This document shows, piece by piece, positions 18,210 through 25,664 of a DNA stretch of 33,747 nucleotides. The translations under genes were made by a program, and so were the position numbers. The notes under the pieces are model-generated. The model had not been told where the DNA came from. It ran no database searches and saw only the letters and a list, made by a program, of their open reading frames with translations. Location: NCBI GenBank assembly GCA_024277575.1, contig JAJRUX010000090.1, positions 1 to 33,747 on the forward strand, given 5' to 3'. The stretch's first letter is position 1. Every line of letters begins with the position of its first letter. This DNA comes from Gammaproteobacteria bacterium. Its GTDB lineage: Bacteria > Pseudomonadota > Gammaproteobacteria > Thiohalospirales > Thiohalospiraceae.

Positions 18210-19202
18210 ATGACTTCATCATCCTTGGGCAAGCAGGTTCTCGAACTCGATTGCGAGCGGGAAATCGAAAAAATCTGTAGCGCTCTTCAGGACTACAACA
18301 GAAAGTATCGCCGCCGTGGTGCAGTTATTGCCATGTCCGGCGGTATAGATAGCTCCGTCTGTGCGGCCCTATGCACCAAGGCTTTTGGACCTGGAAGGGT
18401 ACAGGCTCTGTTGCTTCCGGAACAGGACTCTTCCCAGAGCAGCTCGAGTTTGGGAGGCATGTTGGCCAAACATCTTGGATTGGAGTATATCGCAACGGAT
18501 CTTTCTCCCACGCTGGAGGCCATCGGTTGCTACCAGTGGCGGGATGAAGCCATTCGTACCCTGTTTCCCGATTATCAGCAAGACTGGAAAAGCAAAATTG
18601 TAATTTCAGGTGGAGCCAAAGGGGGCTTTCACTATTTCCGGTTGATAGTTCAAACTCCGGACGGCGAATTGCTCGAGAAACGTCTTCCTCACAAGGCCTA
18701 TCTGCAGATTGTAGCTGCTACCAACTTCAAACAGCGGATCCGCAAGACGATTGAATATTTTCATGCCGACCGCCTTAATTACAGCGTTATTGGAACACCT
18801 AACCGGGTTGAGTATGACCAGGGATTCTTTGTAAAAAACGGTGATGGTTCAGCCGATATCAAGCCAATTGCACATCTCTACAAGACCCAGGTTTATGCCT
18901 TGGCTCGGCATATGAACCTTCCGGAGGCGATCTGCACAACCACCCCCACTACAGATACCTACAGTCTGCCCCAGGGGCAGGATGAATTTTATTACGCCCT
19001 GCCCTACGACAAAATGGATCTGGCATTGTGGGCTCATAATCATGGGATTTCAGCAGAGGAATTGGCGCAAGCCCTTGATATCGAATTGGAGCAGGCGAAG
19101 CTGGTTTACGCTGATATTGAGGCAAAACGCAATACCACCAAATACATGCATGCCAGACCAAGCCTGGTAGAGCCCGTATCGGAGATTCAACCAGACAGCT
19201 GA
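18210..19202 (+). CDS. NAD synthase (NadE)-like PP-loop amidotransferase
   Basis: A 330-residue member of the NAD synthase fold, which adenylates a carboxylate and amidates it. The PP-loop SGGIDSS is at residues 43-49. Family motifs include GTPNRVEYDQGFFVKNGDGSAD followed by IKPIAHLYKTQVYALARHM, and PTTDTYSLPQGQDEFYYALP. No N-terminal nitrilase-type glutaminase is present, so ammonia must come from free ammonium or from a partner; the AsnB-like enzyme two genes upstream is a candidate. It is somewhat longer than typical ammonia-dependent NadE (about 275 residues), with extra sequence around residues 115-165. It may supply housekeeping NAD, but location next to ACP and AsnB suggests a specialised role. 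The start at ATG 18210 follows AATTGGGGGGAACTC. Confidence 0.8.
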   Translation: MTSSSLGKQVLELDCEREIEKICSALQDYNRKYRRRGAVIAMSGGIDSSVCAALCTKAFGPGRVQALLLPEQDSSQSSSSLGGMLAKHLGLEYIATDLSPTLEAIGCYQWRDEAIRTLFPDYQQDWKSKIVISGGAKGGFHYFRLIVQTPDGELLEKRLPHKAYLQIVAATNFKQRIRKTIEYFHADRLNYSVIGTPNRVEYDQGFFVKNGDGSADIKPIAHLYKTQVYALARHMNLPEAICTTTPTTDTYSLPQGQDEFYYALPYDKMDLALWAHNHGISAEELAQALDIELEQAKLVYADIEAKRNTTKYMHARPSLVEPVSEIQPDS

Positions 19203-19218
19203 TAGAGAACGGGTAGCG

Positions 19219-19238
19219 TTCAGACTTTCCCGTCTGAA
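19219..19238 (+). other. Small hairpin between NadE-like and GNAT copy B genes
   Basis: TTCAGAC at 19219-19225 pairs with GTCTGAA at 19232-19238 across a 6-nt loop. No T-tract follows, so it is not a convincing terminator. It could affect coupling between the two genes. Confidence 0.35.
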
Positions 19239-19264
19239 TCAGTGATTATGTCCAGACCTATCTG

Positions 19265-20371
19265 GTGAGCAGCTATAAAGACAGAATTAGACAACACATC
19301 CGCAGGCTATTGCCCGCGGATATTCCAGAGTTGCGTAAATTTCAGTGTGAGCTGTTTGGTGGTCCGGACGCTATCCAGGTAAAGGAAGAGCATCATCAGT
19401 GGTTATTCGACCATAACCCATATAACGACAGAGATCTGCCGCAATTCTGGATCTATCGGGATGACAATGGCGTTATCCAGGGTCAGCAAGCGGGGATTCC
19501 CTATATTCTGCAGACGGGCAACGATTCATGGCGCGCATCATGGGGGATTGATCTGATGCTGTCACCCGAGTATCGCGCCCGTGGTATAGGTGCCGTTCTC
19601 AATAACGATTATATGCAGACCAATGAGGTTACCACCGCTATTGGTATCACTGAGGCGGCACGAAAGAGCCATTGTCGTGCCGGATGGTTCGATTTAGGTA
19701 CTATTCCCCTCTATGCCCGACCGCTTAGCATGGAAGGTATTCGAGCCGGTTTTTCCTCAAGTCATCTAAAGGGAAAACTTGTGGCCCCGTTTACCTGGCC
19801 ATTTTTGCGGCTATTGGAAAGTGGCTGGCTGTCCTATCTTCGCCTCAGAGGTATTCGCCTGGAACCAATCAAGAGATTTGATGAACGGGTTGATGCTGTC
19901 TGGGAGAGTCTCAGAAGAGACTATCCGCTGCTGGCACGGCGCGATCTGAAAAGTTTGCGCTGGAGATTTGATGCAGCTCCCGAACCGGAGCGCTACCGCA
20001 AATATTACCTCTATCAGGGATACCAACTGAGTGGATATGCGGTTATCTGTTTTGGAAAAAGGGGAGATCGGGCAGCGGCTGTGTTGACGGATTTTCTGTG
20101 TCTGCCGAACTTGCAGAAAGCGCTTTTTGCACTCTGTATAACAGCCAGCCGAATCGCCGGAGCCAACGATCTCCATTGTGCGGTGCTGTCACCTCATATC
20201 ACTGCGGCTGACATGAAGATGGTTGGTTTTCTCCCACTCCCACAGCGCTCTTACTTTATGGCTTTCGCAGACTCGACCAAGGGTCCTTCTCGCGCACTGC
20301 TTGCCAACCCGAAAAACTGGTTTGTCACCATGGCGAACAGCGATATGGAATGGATGTATTTCCTGGGATAG
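19265..20371 (+). CDS. GNAT-type acyltransferase-like protein, copy B
   Basis: This 368-residue paralogue of the gene at 12599 shares the acetyl-CoA motif LSPEYRARGIGAVL, the FDERVDAVWESLRRDYP segment and LKSLRWRFDAAPE. The likely start is GTG at 19265, chosen by alignment with copy A (M-x-Y-x-DRI). No Shine-Dalgarno is visible. An out-of-frame ATG at 19248 opens a six-codon peptide whose TGA overlaps the GTG, so translational coupling is possible. Copy B closes the asnB-acp-nadE run in the same direction, 62 nt after the NadE-like gene. The two copies bracket the cluster on opposite strands. Substrate unknown. Confidence 0.75.
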   Translation: MSSYKDRIRQHIRRLLPADIPELRKFQCELFGGPDAIQVKEEHHQWLFDHNPYNDRDLPQFWIYRDDNGVIQGQQAGIPYILQTGNDSWRASWGIDLMLSPEYRARGIGAVLNNDYMQTNEVTTAIGITEAARKSHCRAGWFDLGTIPLYARPLSMEGIRAGFSSSHLKGKLVAPFTWPFLRLLESGWLSYLRLRGIRLEPIKRFDERVDAVWESLRRDYPLLARRDLKSLRWRFDAAPEPERYRKYYLYQGYQLSGYAVICFGKRGDRAAAVLTDFLCLPNLQKALFALCITASRIAGANDLHCAVLSPHITAADMKMVGFLPLPQRSYFMAFADSTKGPSRALLANPKNWFVTMANSDMEWMYFLG

Positions 20372-20395
20372 CAGTTTTATAACTGCTTTATTGTT
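20370..20395 (+). terminator. Intrinsic terminator after GNAT copy B
   Basis: AGCAGTT (20370-20376), loop TTAT, AACTGCT (20381-20387), then TTATTGTTT. The stem is only 7 bp but the T-rich tail and position overlapping the stop codon fit. Convergent with the cytochrome gene at 20559. Confidence 0.55.
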
Positions 20396-20558
20396 TGGAA
20401 ATAGCGCCACGGGTTATTTTCCGATGATCCTTCAAGGAGTGGTTATGCTGGCGGCGTTGCGGTTCGTTGCAAATAGAATAATCATTACTTCTCACCGCAT
20501 CTCGCCAGGAAAAAATCTCGGAATTACACTTGCTCAGCCGGTCAGGAACGCCCCTCCC

Positions 20559-20921
20559 CTAGTTCGGAAACTTGGGGTCATTGGCAAATGTTTCACGCAG
20601 ATAGGCAATAACATCATCAATTTCCCGATCTGTCAGAAACTGGGGCGGCATCGCACCTGCCGTATAGTGTTTTCCGGGGGTTTGAAAACCGTTGCGAATA
20701 CTCTCCGCCAGCTCTTCATCGGATTTGGTGAAACGGTGCCACTCCTGCTGAAAGTTGGCGGCCATTCCATTATTACCATCACCATTCACCCCATGACACA
20801 TAGCGCATCGCTGGGAGTAAACCAGCTGTCCCCTTTCCGGATCGCCAAAAACCGCGTGTGATAAAGATGACACCCCCACCCATAGAGCCGCGGTTACGGC
20901 AAAAACTGAAACTGGCTTCAT
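20559..20921 (-). CDS. Secreted class I cytochrome c, single heme
   Basis: This periplasmic c-type cytochrome of 120 residues has a signal peptide (cleavage near SLSHA, about residue 23). CAMCH at residues 39-43 is the heme attachment site with His43 as proximal ligand. Met91 in GAMPPQFL is the probable distal ligand. It ends in the typical C-terminal helix DREIDDVIAYLRETF. It starts 9 nt after the stop of the lipoprotein gene with a perfect AGGAGGT ribosome site that overlaps that stop, so the two form an operon. It is expected to shuttle electrons in the periplasm. The specific partner is unknown. Confidence 0.9.
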   Translation of the reverse strand: MKPVSVFAVTAALWVGVSSLSHAVFGDPERGQLVYSQRCAMCHGVNGDGNNGMAANFQQEWHRFTKSDEELAESIRNGFQTPGKHYTAGAMPPQFLTDREIDDVIAYLRETFANDPKFPN

Positions 20922-20930
20922 GTGTACCTC

Positions 20931-21581
20931 CTAGTTGGCCTTTTTTGCCGGTTTTGCATCCAACAACTCAATTTGCAGCTCGCTGCTGTTGAAGGTATTA
21001 AACTCCGGATAGTTTTTGAATACCCACCCTTTTGCCAACACCTTATCTCCCTTCGTCAAATGTACCAGTGCAGCTGGATTGTTCAAGGTATCTGAGGCAG
21101 AGGTGGCTTTTTCAAAATCGCTGGTATAATCCGGCAGGAACTCATCTACAACAACCACTATTCCGTCTGATACGTCCGTTTTTCCACCAATAGCAACTGT
21201 ATACTCGCTTTTGTCACTATCCTTTCCGCTAATGCCCAGTTGAACCGCTGTCCATTTTCCCTTGATGTTTTCAGGGATAACCACTTCAACCTCTTTGGTT
21301 TCGGATAACACCTGTGGAGGATGGCCCATCATTTCTGTTTCTGCTGCCATCTGGGCGTGATCAGCCGGCACTCCATTTTCTGCAATGGGGTCAAGGGGAG
21401 GATGATTTGGCGGCAATGGAGCACCTGGTTGATAGGGGTCATTTGCAGTTGCAACTGCTATGCTCTCCTTTGGAGTGGGAGTGGCCTGTTCCTTTCAGCA
21501 ACCACTCAATGAAACGAGTAAGGCAACGGAGCAGGTACCAACAATAAAAAGCCGCGAAATAAATCCTGTATTACTTCCCAT
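20931..21581 (-). pseudogene. DUF2155-type lipoprotein, interrupted by TGA right after the lipobox Cys
   Basis: From ATG (21581-21579) the frame encodes MGSNTGFISRLFIVGT and a hydrophobic core ending in the lipobox LVSLSGC (Cys28), a clean type II signal. TGA at 21495-21497 (codon 29) follows directly. The same frame continues KEQATPTPKESIAVATANDP into a proline-rich linker and a soluble domain with VVIPENIKGKWTAVQL, a VDEFLPDY segment and VLAKGWVFKNYPEFNTF, resembling the DUF2155 family. Signal, linker and domain are in one frame, so a single base change broke it, for instance CGA, GGA or TGG to TGA. A TTG at 21416 opens the distal part but would lack an export signal. A Sec insertion was considered and rejected. 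The downstream cytochrome has its own ribosome site. Confidence 0.8.
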
Positions 21582-21704
21582 ATTCTCTCCAGTTTCTTTC
21601 TGATTTGAACAATAATTTCAATTGTGCCCGGTATGGTTACTCCAGAACAGACAAAAAAGTTCAATAATAATTCCCCTGAGGCACTTTTTGGCCGACCTGC
21701 CACG

Positions 21705-22352
21705 TCAACCCGGTTTGTCTCGTGGCGGTTTGCCGGGCACCAACCGCGGTTCTTCCACCGTTTGTCCAAACAGTCGTGCCATTCTGTATAACATCCAGCG
21801 TATTCCCTGGTAAATACGGGGCAACAACCAGACCATGAATACGATAAAAAACAGCAACAGGATCAGGAATGCCCACGGATAGGTCAGTGCGCTCCACAAG
21901 CCGGCAAATACAGCGACATCTTCACTTACTGATGCCATCCAGTTGCTGACAGGTTCAGGTGAGCTGTTGATAATAACCCGGCTGCCGGCTTTGGTGGCAT
22001 GTGTGGCGGCAGTGAGACTACCGCCAAGCAGCAGCCCCGCCGCCTCTGCTGCCGGACTGATTTCGGCCATCCCCCCGGCCGCCAGCATGGCGCCCGCCGG
22101 AATACGGATAAAGGTATGAATGGCATCCCAGCCGCTATCTACTCCGGGGATCTTGTCGGTAAAAAACTCAACACAGTACATGATCCCTGCGGCGCCCATT
22201 ACCAGCGGATTGGTTAAAAACTGCAATTCCGGCGGCAAATCCATGTGCCCGGTTGAGCCCATAAAACCGAGAACAAAAACGGCTGCATAAAGATTGATAC
22301 CACTGGCCCAAGCAGCCCCCATGGAAAGCGCGACAGCTTCAGTGATCCCCAT
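21705..22352 (-). CDS. DUF4126 membrane protein
   Basis: A 215-residue membrane protein of the DUF4126 type. The N-terminal segment GAAWASGINLYAAVFVLGF and the later FFTDKIPGVDSGWDAIHTFIRIPAGAML are characteristic of the family, as is ATHATKAGSRVIINSSPEPVSNW. A C-terminal hydrophobic segment, ALTYPWAFLILLLFFIVF, is followed by a basic tail with VPGKPPRDKPG. Function is not known. It is separated from the DUF2155-type lipoprotein gene by about 120 bp and read in the same direction. Immediately upstream is the palindromic element at 22448. Confidence 0.85.
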   Translation of the reverse strand: MGITEAVALSMGAAWASGINLYAAVFVLGFMGSTGHMDLPPELQFLTNPLVMGAAGIMYCVEFFTDKIPGVDSGWDAIHTFIRIPAGAMLAAGGMAEISPAAEAAGLLLGGSLTAATHATKAGSRVIINSSPEPVSNWMASVSEDVAVFAGLWSALTYPWAFLILLLFFIVFMVWLLPRIYQGIRWMLYRMARLFGQTVEEPRLVPGKPPRDKPG

Positions 22353-22447
22353 TCAAGAGGCCCCTTGTCTCACCATAGTAGGATCTATAATACCACAGCC
22401 CCGGTAGTGGTTGATTGGCACTTGGTGTGGTGTAACGTATAAATAAT

Positions 22448-22613
22448 TCCAGGAGTCTGTCGGGTTTGGGAATAACCTGCTGCACTGATGGGAGAGCGGC
22501 CAGAATGTCCCCGGTTTTTCGTTAAATAGGCCTATTCGCCTCAAAACCGGAAACATCTTTACTCGCTCTCCCACCAGCTCGCTATGATTACCCAAACCCG
22601 ACAGACTCCTGGA
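22448..22613. repeat. Long symmetric palindromic element (166 bp), REP/MITE-like
   Basis: Perfect 23-bp terminal inverted repeats, beginning TCCAGGAGTCTGTCGGG (22448-22470 and 22591-22613), flank further nested inverted segments. GGGAGAGCG at 22490-22498 matches CGCTCTCCC at 22564-22572. The 14-nt segment starting ATGTCCCC at about 22505 pairs with the segment ending AAACAT at about 22556, with two wobble-type mismatches. A perfect 12-bp palindrome, AATAGGCCTATT, lies at 22525-22536. All share one symmetry axis at 22530/22531. The right arm ends 4 nt before the metZ stop codon, so its transcript could fold as a terminator for metZ. No transposase is nearby and I see no clear target-site duplication. 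Confidence 0.8.
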
Positions 22614-22616
22614 ACG

Positions 22617-23789
22617 TCAGTTACGCATTCCTCGTTCAATATCTGTCTTTATATCAGAGATGGCTTCGAGACCAACAGAAATACGTATCAATCCATCGCC
22701 GATGCCGGCGCTGGCGCGAGCCTCAGGCGTCAGGCGTCCGTGCGTGGTTGTTGCCGGATGGGTAATGGTCGTCTTGGTATCACCCAGATTTGCGGTAATG
22801 GATATCATTTTTGTGCTATCGATAAGATGCCAGGCCGCCTCTTTCCCCCCTTTAAGCTCAAACGCAAGTACCCCGCCAAATGCGTGCTGTTGCCGTTTGG
22901 CCAGTTCATGTTGGGGATGGGAGGTGAGTCCCGAGTAGTAGACACGTTTAACCTGCGCTTGCTGTTCCAGCCAGTGAGCCAGATTTAGTGCATTGGCGCT
23001 GTGTGCCTCCATCCTCAGGCGCAAGGTTTCCAGCCCCTTCAGAAAGATCCAGGCGTTGAATGGACTCATGCTGGGTCCGGCTGTACGCAAAAATCCGAAT
23101 ACCTTCTCCATCTGCTCTGTACGGCCAATTACAGCTCCGCCAATAGCGCGCCCCTGACCATCTATATATTTTGTGGCTGAGTGAATCACGATATCCGCCC
23201 CCATCGCCAATGGTTGCTGAAGGGCTGGTGTACAAAAACAGTTATCCACCACAAGCAGGCAGTTGTGAGCATGCGCCAGCTCTGCAAGTGCGCCAATATC
23301 CGCAATTTCCGCCATCGGATTGGAGGGTGTTTCCACAAACAGCAGCCGGGTATTGGGTTGGATCGCCTGTTCCCAGGCATCCAGATCAGCAGGTGTAACA
23401 TAGCTGGTCTCGATGCCGAACCGGCTCAAATGATCGTTAAACAGCACTGTGATGGAGCCGAAAATGGCCCGAGATGACACGATGTGTTCACCGGCGTCGA
23501 GCAGGGCCATGCAGCAACTCAGGATGGCTGCCATTCCGGAAGCTGTGGCGACACAGCGTTCTCCTCCTTCCAGTGCGGCCAGGCGTTGTTCGAAAGTGCG
23601 CACCGTGGGATTGGTAAAGCGTGAATAGATGTTTCCAGGCTGCTCTCCCGAAAATACCGCGGCAGCTTCTGCAGCGTTTCGAAACACATAACTGGAGGTG
23701 GTAAAAATCGGTTCCCCCTGCTCTCTTTCATTGGTTCGTTGCTGGCCGGTCCGTACCGCCAGGGTATCAAATCCGGGTTCGTGATCCAT
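22617..23789 (-). CDS. metZ: O-succinylhomoserine sulfhydrylase
   Basis: A 390-residue cytoplasmic PLP enzyme of the Cys/Met metabolism family that makes homocysteine from O-succinylhomoserine and sulfide. The PLP lysine is in HSATKYIDGQGR, typical of MetZ rather than cystathionine gamma-synthase. Other family segments are GEPIFTTSSYVFRNA, YSRFTNPTVRTFEQRLAALEGG, VATASGMAAI and VVDNCFCTPALQQPL. Near the end, NLGDTKTTITHPATTTHGRLTPEARASAGI is also typical. The start at ATG 23789 gives the family length. The gene stands alone, downstream of pgl but separated by a terminator. The palindromic element at 22448 follows its stop directly. Confidence 0.95.
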   Translation of the reverse strand: MDHEPGFDTLAVRTGQQRTNEREQGEPIFTTSSYVFRNAAEAAAVFSGEQPGNIYSRFTNPTVRTFEQRLAALEGGERCVATASGMAAILSCCMALLDAGEHIVSSRAIFGSITVLFNDHLSRFGIETSYVTPADLDAWEQAIQPNTRLLFVETPSNPMAEIADIGALAELAHAHNCLLVVDNCFCTPALQQPLAMGADIVIHSATKYIDGQGRAIGGAVIGRTEQMEKVFGFLRTAGPSMSPFNAWIFLKGLETLRLRMEAHSANALNLAHWLEQQAQVKRVYYSGLTSHPQHELAKRQQHAFGGVLAFELKGGKEAAWHLIDSTKMISITANLGDTKTTITHPATTTHGRLTPEARASAGIGDGLIRISVGLEAISDIKTDIERGMRN

Positions 23790-23847
23790 TTTTCTAATCC
23801 TGTGTTGAAGGTGCTCGGTAATACCGCCAATAATAAATGACAGACAT

Positions 23848-23881
23848 AAAAAAACCCGCTCAGCTTGGGCTAAAGCAGGTT
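23848..23881 (-). terminator. Intrinsic terminator after pgl
   Basis: On the minus strand, AACCTGCTTTAGC pairs with GCTGAGCGGGTT across a short CCAA loop. One wobble and a small internal asymmetry are present. A long T-run follows. It separates pgl from metZ. Confidence 0.65.
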
Positions 23882-23946
23882 ATGCCTCTCTTTAGCTGAA
23901 TTTGTTATGCGCCCGCAAGCTGAATCAAATCGGCGCAGTACATAGT

Positions 23947-24702
23947 CTACGTGTACCCGCCTGGAGAAGCAACCTGGCCCGCCGCATCAGAATCCAGATA
24001 CATCTCAACCTGACCGGCCGGTTTCAACATCTGTACCGGAAGGCGTGGAGAGTACTGAGAGTCGGAAAGAATTTGTTGGACTACGGCTTGTTTGTCAGCT
24101 CCTGCAACCAGGAACAGGACATGACGTGCATGATTGATAACCGGAAACGTGATACTGACTCTCCAGGTGGATTTCTGTTTGACATAGACTGCATCCACGT
24201 AGCGTTCCTGCTGTTGCAGTATATCTGTATCGGGAAACAGTGAAGCAGTGTGACCATCCGGGCCAATTCCCAGCAGAACAAGATCAAACTGAGGAACTCC
24301 CTCTTCTGTTTCAGGAAGATTATTGACTAGCAGCTGCTCATAGTGGAGAGCCGCTTCCCGCATATCTCCCCTTTCTGTTTCTATCCTGTAGATGTTGGCA
24401 CGGGGAATCGGAACATGATCCAGCAGTGCCTCCTTTGCCATCCTGAAATTGCTATCCGGATGGTCAGGTGGAACAGCCCGCTCATCACCAAAATAGATAT
24501 GAACCCGCTGCCACTCTACCTGTTGTGAAATATCAGGTCGGGTCAGAAGTTGATAAAGCTGTCGAGGCGTCGATCCGCCGGCGAGAGCCACATGAAAAAC
24601 ACCATGTTTTGCAATGGATTCCCTGTACAAACTGAGCCATCGTTCTGCCGCGGAAGCACTAAGGCTTTGCCGATCATCATATATTTTTATCTCTATTTGC
24701 AA
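23947..24702 (-). CDS. pgl: 6-phosphogluconolactonase
   Basis: This enzyme of the oxidative pentose phosphate pathway hydrolyses 6-phosphogluconolactone. It has 251 residues from a TTG start at 24702. That start is chosen because GGGAGGGG (plus-strand 24710-24717) lies 7 nt before it. The longer frame to an ATG at 24759 runs through the terminator hairpin of the preceding gene. Family motifs are FHVALAGGSTPRQLYQLL, VHIYFGDERAVPPDHPDSNF and LVLLGIGPDGHTASLFPD; the last holds the conserved GxGxDGHxASLFP core. No zwf or edd/eda is adjacent. Confidence 0.92.
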   Translation of the reverse strand: MQIEIKIYDDRQSLSASAAERWLSLYRESIAKHGVFHVALAGGSTPRQLYQLLTRPDISQQVEWQRVHIYFGDERAVPPDHPDSNFRMAKEALLDHVPIPRANIYRIETERGDMREAALHYEQLLVNNLPETEEGVPQFDLVLLGIGPDGHTASLFPDTDILQQQERYVDAVYVKQKSTWRVSITFPVINHARHVLFLVAGADKQAVVQQILSDSQYSPRLPVQMLKPAGQVEMYLDSDAAGQVASPGGYT

Positions 24703-24720
24703 GATTTTTCCCCTCCCGAA

Positions 24721-24756
24721 ACAAAAAAACCGTCTGTTGCAAGCAACAAACGGTTT
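24721..24756 (-). terminator. Intrinsic terminator after the histone-like gene
   Basis: On the minus strand, AAACCGTTTGTTGC (24756-24743) pairs with GCAACAGACGGTTT (24740-24727). That is fourteen pairs with one G-U across a 2-nt loop, followed by a T-rich tail. It ends the 24778 gene and lies just upstream of the pgl ribosome site. Confidence 0.8.
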
Positions 24757-24777
24757 CATTGACGTTATGAAAACCGC

Positions 24778-25491
24778 CTATTTTGTGGTTTTTACCCGGC
24801 GCTTTGCAGTTCGTGAAGTAGCAGATTTCGCGGCAGCCCGTGGGGTTTTGGCTTTTGTCACCCGTGGAGCCTTGGCCTTGGCGGTTTTGCTGGCTTTTGT
24901 CTTTTCTGCCTTTGGGTTTTTTGCTGACGCTTTCCGTGTGGTCTTTACCGGAGCTGCCGACACGGCTTTTGCGGCTTTTGCGCTCCGCTTCTTGCGCAGG
25001 CTGGCCTTTTTGCGGGCAGCTTTTTTCCTGGCCTTGCGGGCAAGCAAGCGATCATATCGTTTTTCCCATTGTGCAGCAAAGGTTGCAATCGCCTTGTTTT
25101 TGGCAATCTCTTTCTTTTCCGCCTGGATAACGGCTGCCATATCCTCTTTAACTTCAGCGGCCTTTTCACGAGCCTTGAGCTTTACCGCCGCTAGTGCAGC
25201 GGTAGCAGTAGCTGCCGCTGTACGTGTCCGCTCAACAGCACGTTTGGCAGCCAGGGTTTTCTTTGCCCTGTAATTTTCGGCTGCCATTTTGACTTTCTCT
25301 TTGGCAGCATCCGTTTTCTCTTGTGCCTTCGTTACAGCAGCCTCTGAGCGCTCAAAGGCGGTCAGTGACTTGGAAAGTTTTCTGATTGCTGCAACTTGAT
25401 CCTTGTTTACAGGTGTTTTTTCCAGCAGTTTTTTAACGGTGGTAACCAGGTTATCCGCCCGTTTTCTGGAAATTATCTTTTTCTTCGCCAT
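24778..25491 (-). CDS. Histone H1-like, Lys/Ala-rich basic protein
   Basis: This 237-residue protein is extremely rich in Lys, Ala, Arg and Thr. Residues about 1-150 are helical and charged (coiled-coil-like, with AFERSEAAVTKAQEKTDAAK and KREVAERT-type heptads). Residues 155-237 are a basic disordered tail made of repeats such as KAAKAV, KASKTAKAKA and TKAKTPRAAAKS, like AlgP and other bacterial H1-type proteins. It is expected to bind DNA non-specifically and to influence nucleoid structure or transcription. The start at 25491 is preceded by a strong sigma-70-type promoter at 25541-25568, and the gene ends in its own terminator, so it is a single-gene unit. Length polymorphism in the tail is common in this type of gene. 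Confidence 0.85.
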   Translation of the reverse strand: MAKKKIISRKRADNLVTTVKKLLEKTPVNKDQVAAIRKLSKSLTAFERSEAAVTKAQEKTDAAKEKVKMAAENYRAKKTLAAKRAVERTRTAAATATAALAAVKLKAREKAAEVKEDMAAVIQAEKKEIAKNKAIATFAAQWEKRYDRLLARKARKKAARKKASLRKKRSAKAAKAVSAAPVKTTRKASAKNPKAEKTKASKTAKAKAPRVTKAKTPRAAAKSATSRTAKRRVKTTK

Positions 25492-25540
25492 TAGTTTTGT
25501 TACCCATATTGCTAAAAAATCAAATATATCTACATTGTGG

Positions 25541-25568
25541 ATTATAACGGCCGTTTTTTTTATTTCAA
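25541..25568 (-). promoter_or_regulatory. Sigma-70-type promoter of the histone-like gene
   Basis: On the minus strand, -35 TTGAAA (25568-25563) and a perfect -10 TATAAT (25546-25541) are 16 bp apart with an A-tract in the spacer. The predicted transcript would start near 25534, leaving a leader of roughly 43 nt. Confidence 0.6.
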
Positions 25569-25664
25569 TTAAATAGCAAACATTTACCCAATAAAGCGGG
25601 AAGTTTGTAACTTTTTTCGCTATTTTTTGTATTTAAAACAAAACAGGCCAACATTAACCGTTTT

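Noticed and set aside
21450-21497. Selenocysteine insertion at the TGA of the lipoprotein
   Set aside because: No SECIS-like hairpin follows the codon, the residue would sit beside the acylated Cys in a disordered linker, and no selenoprotein family fits.
24614-25273. Plus-strand open frame of 219 codons opposite the histone-like gene
   Set aside because: It is the complement of a Lys/Ala-rich repeat gene, giving a Phe/Ala-rich low-complexity protein. The minus-strand gene has promoter, start and terminator.
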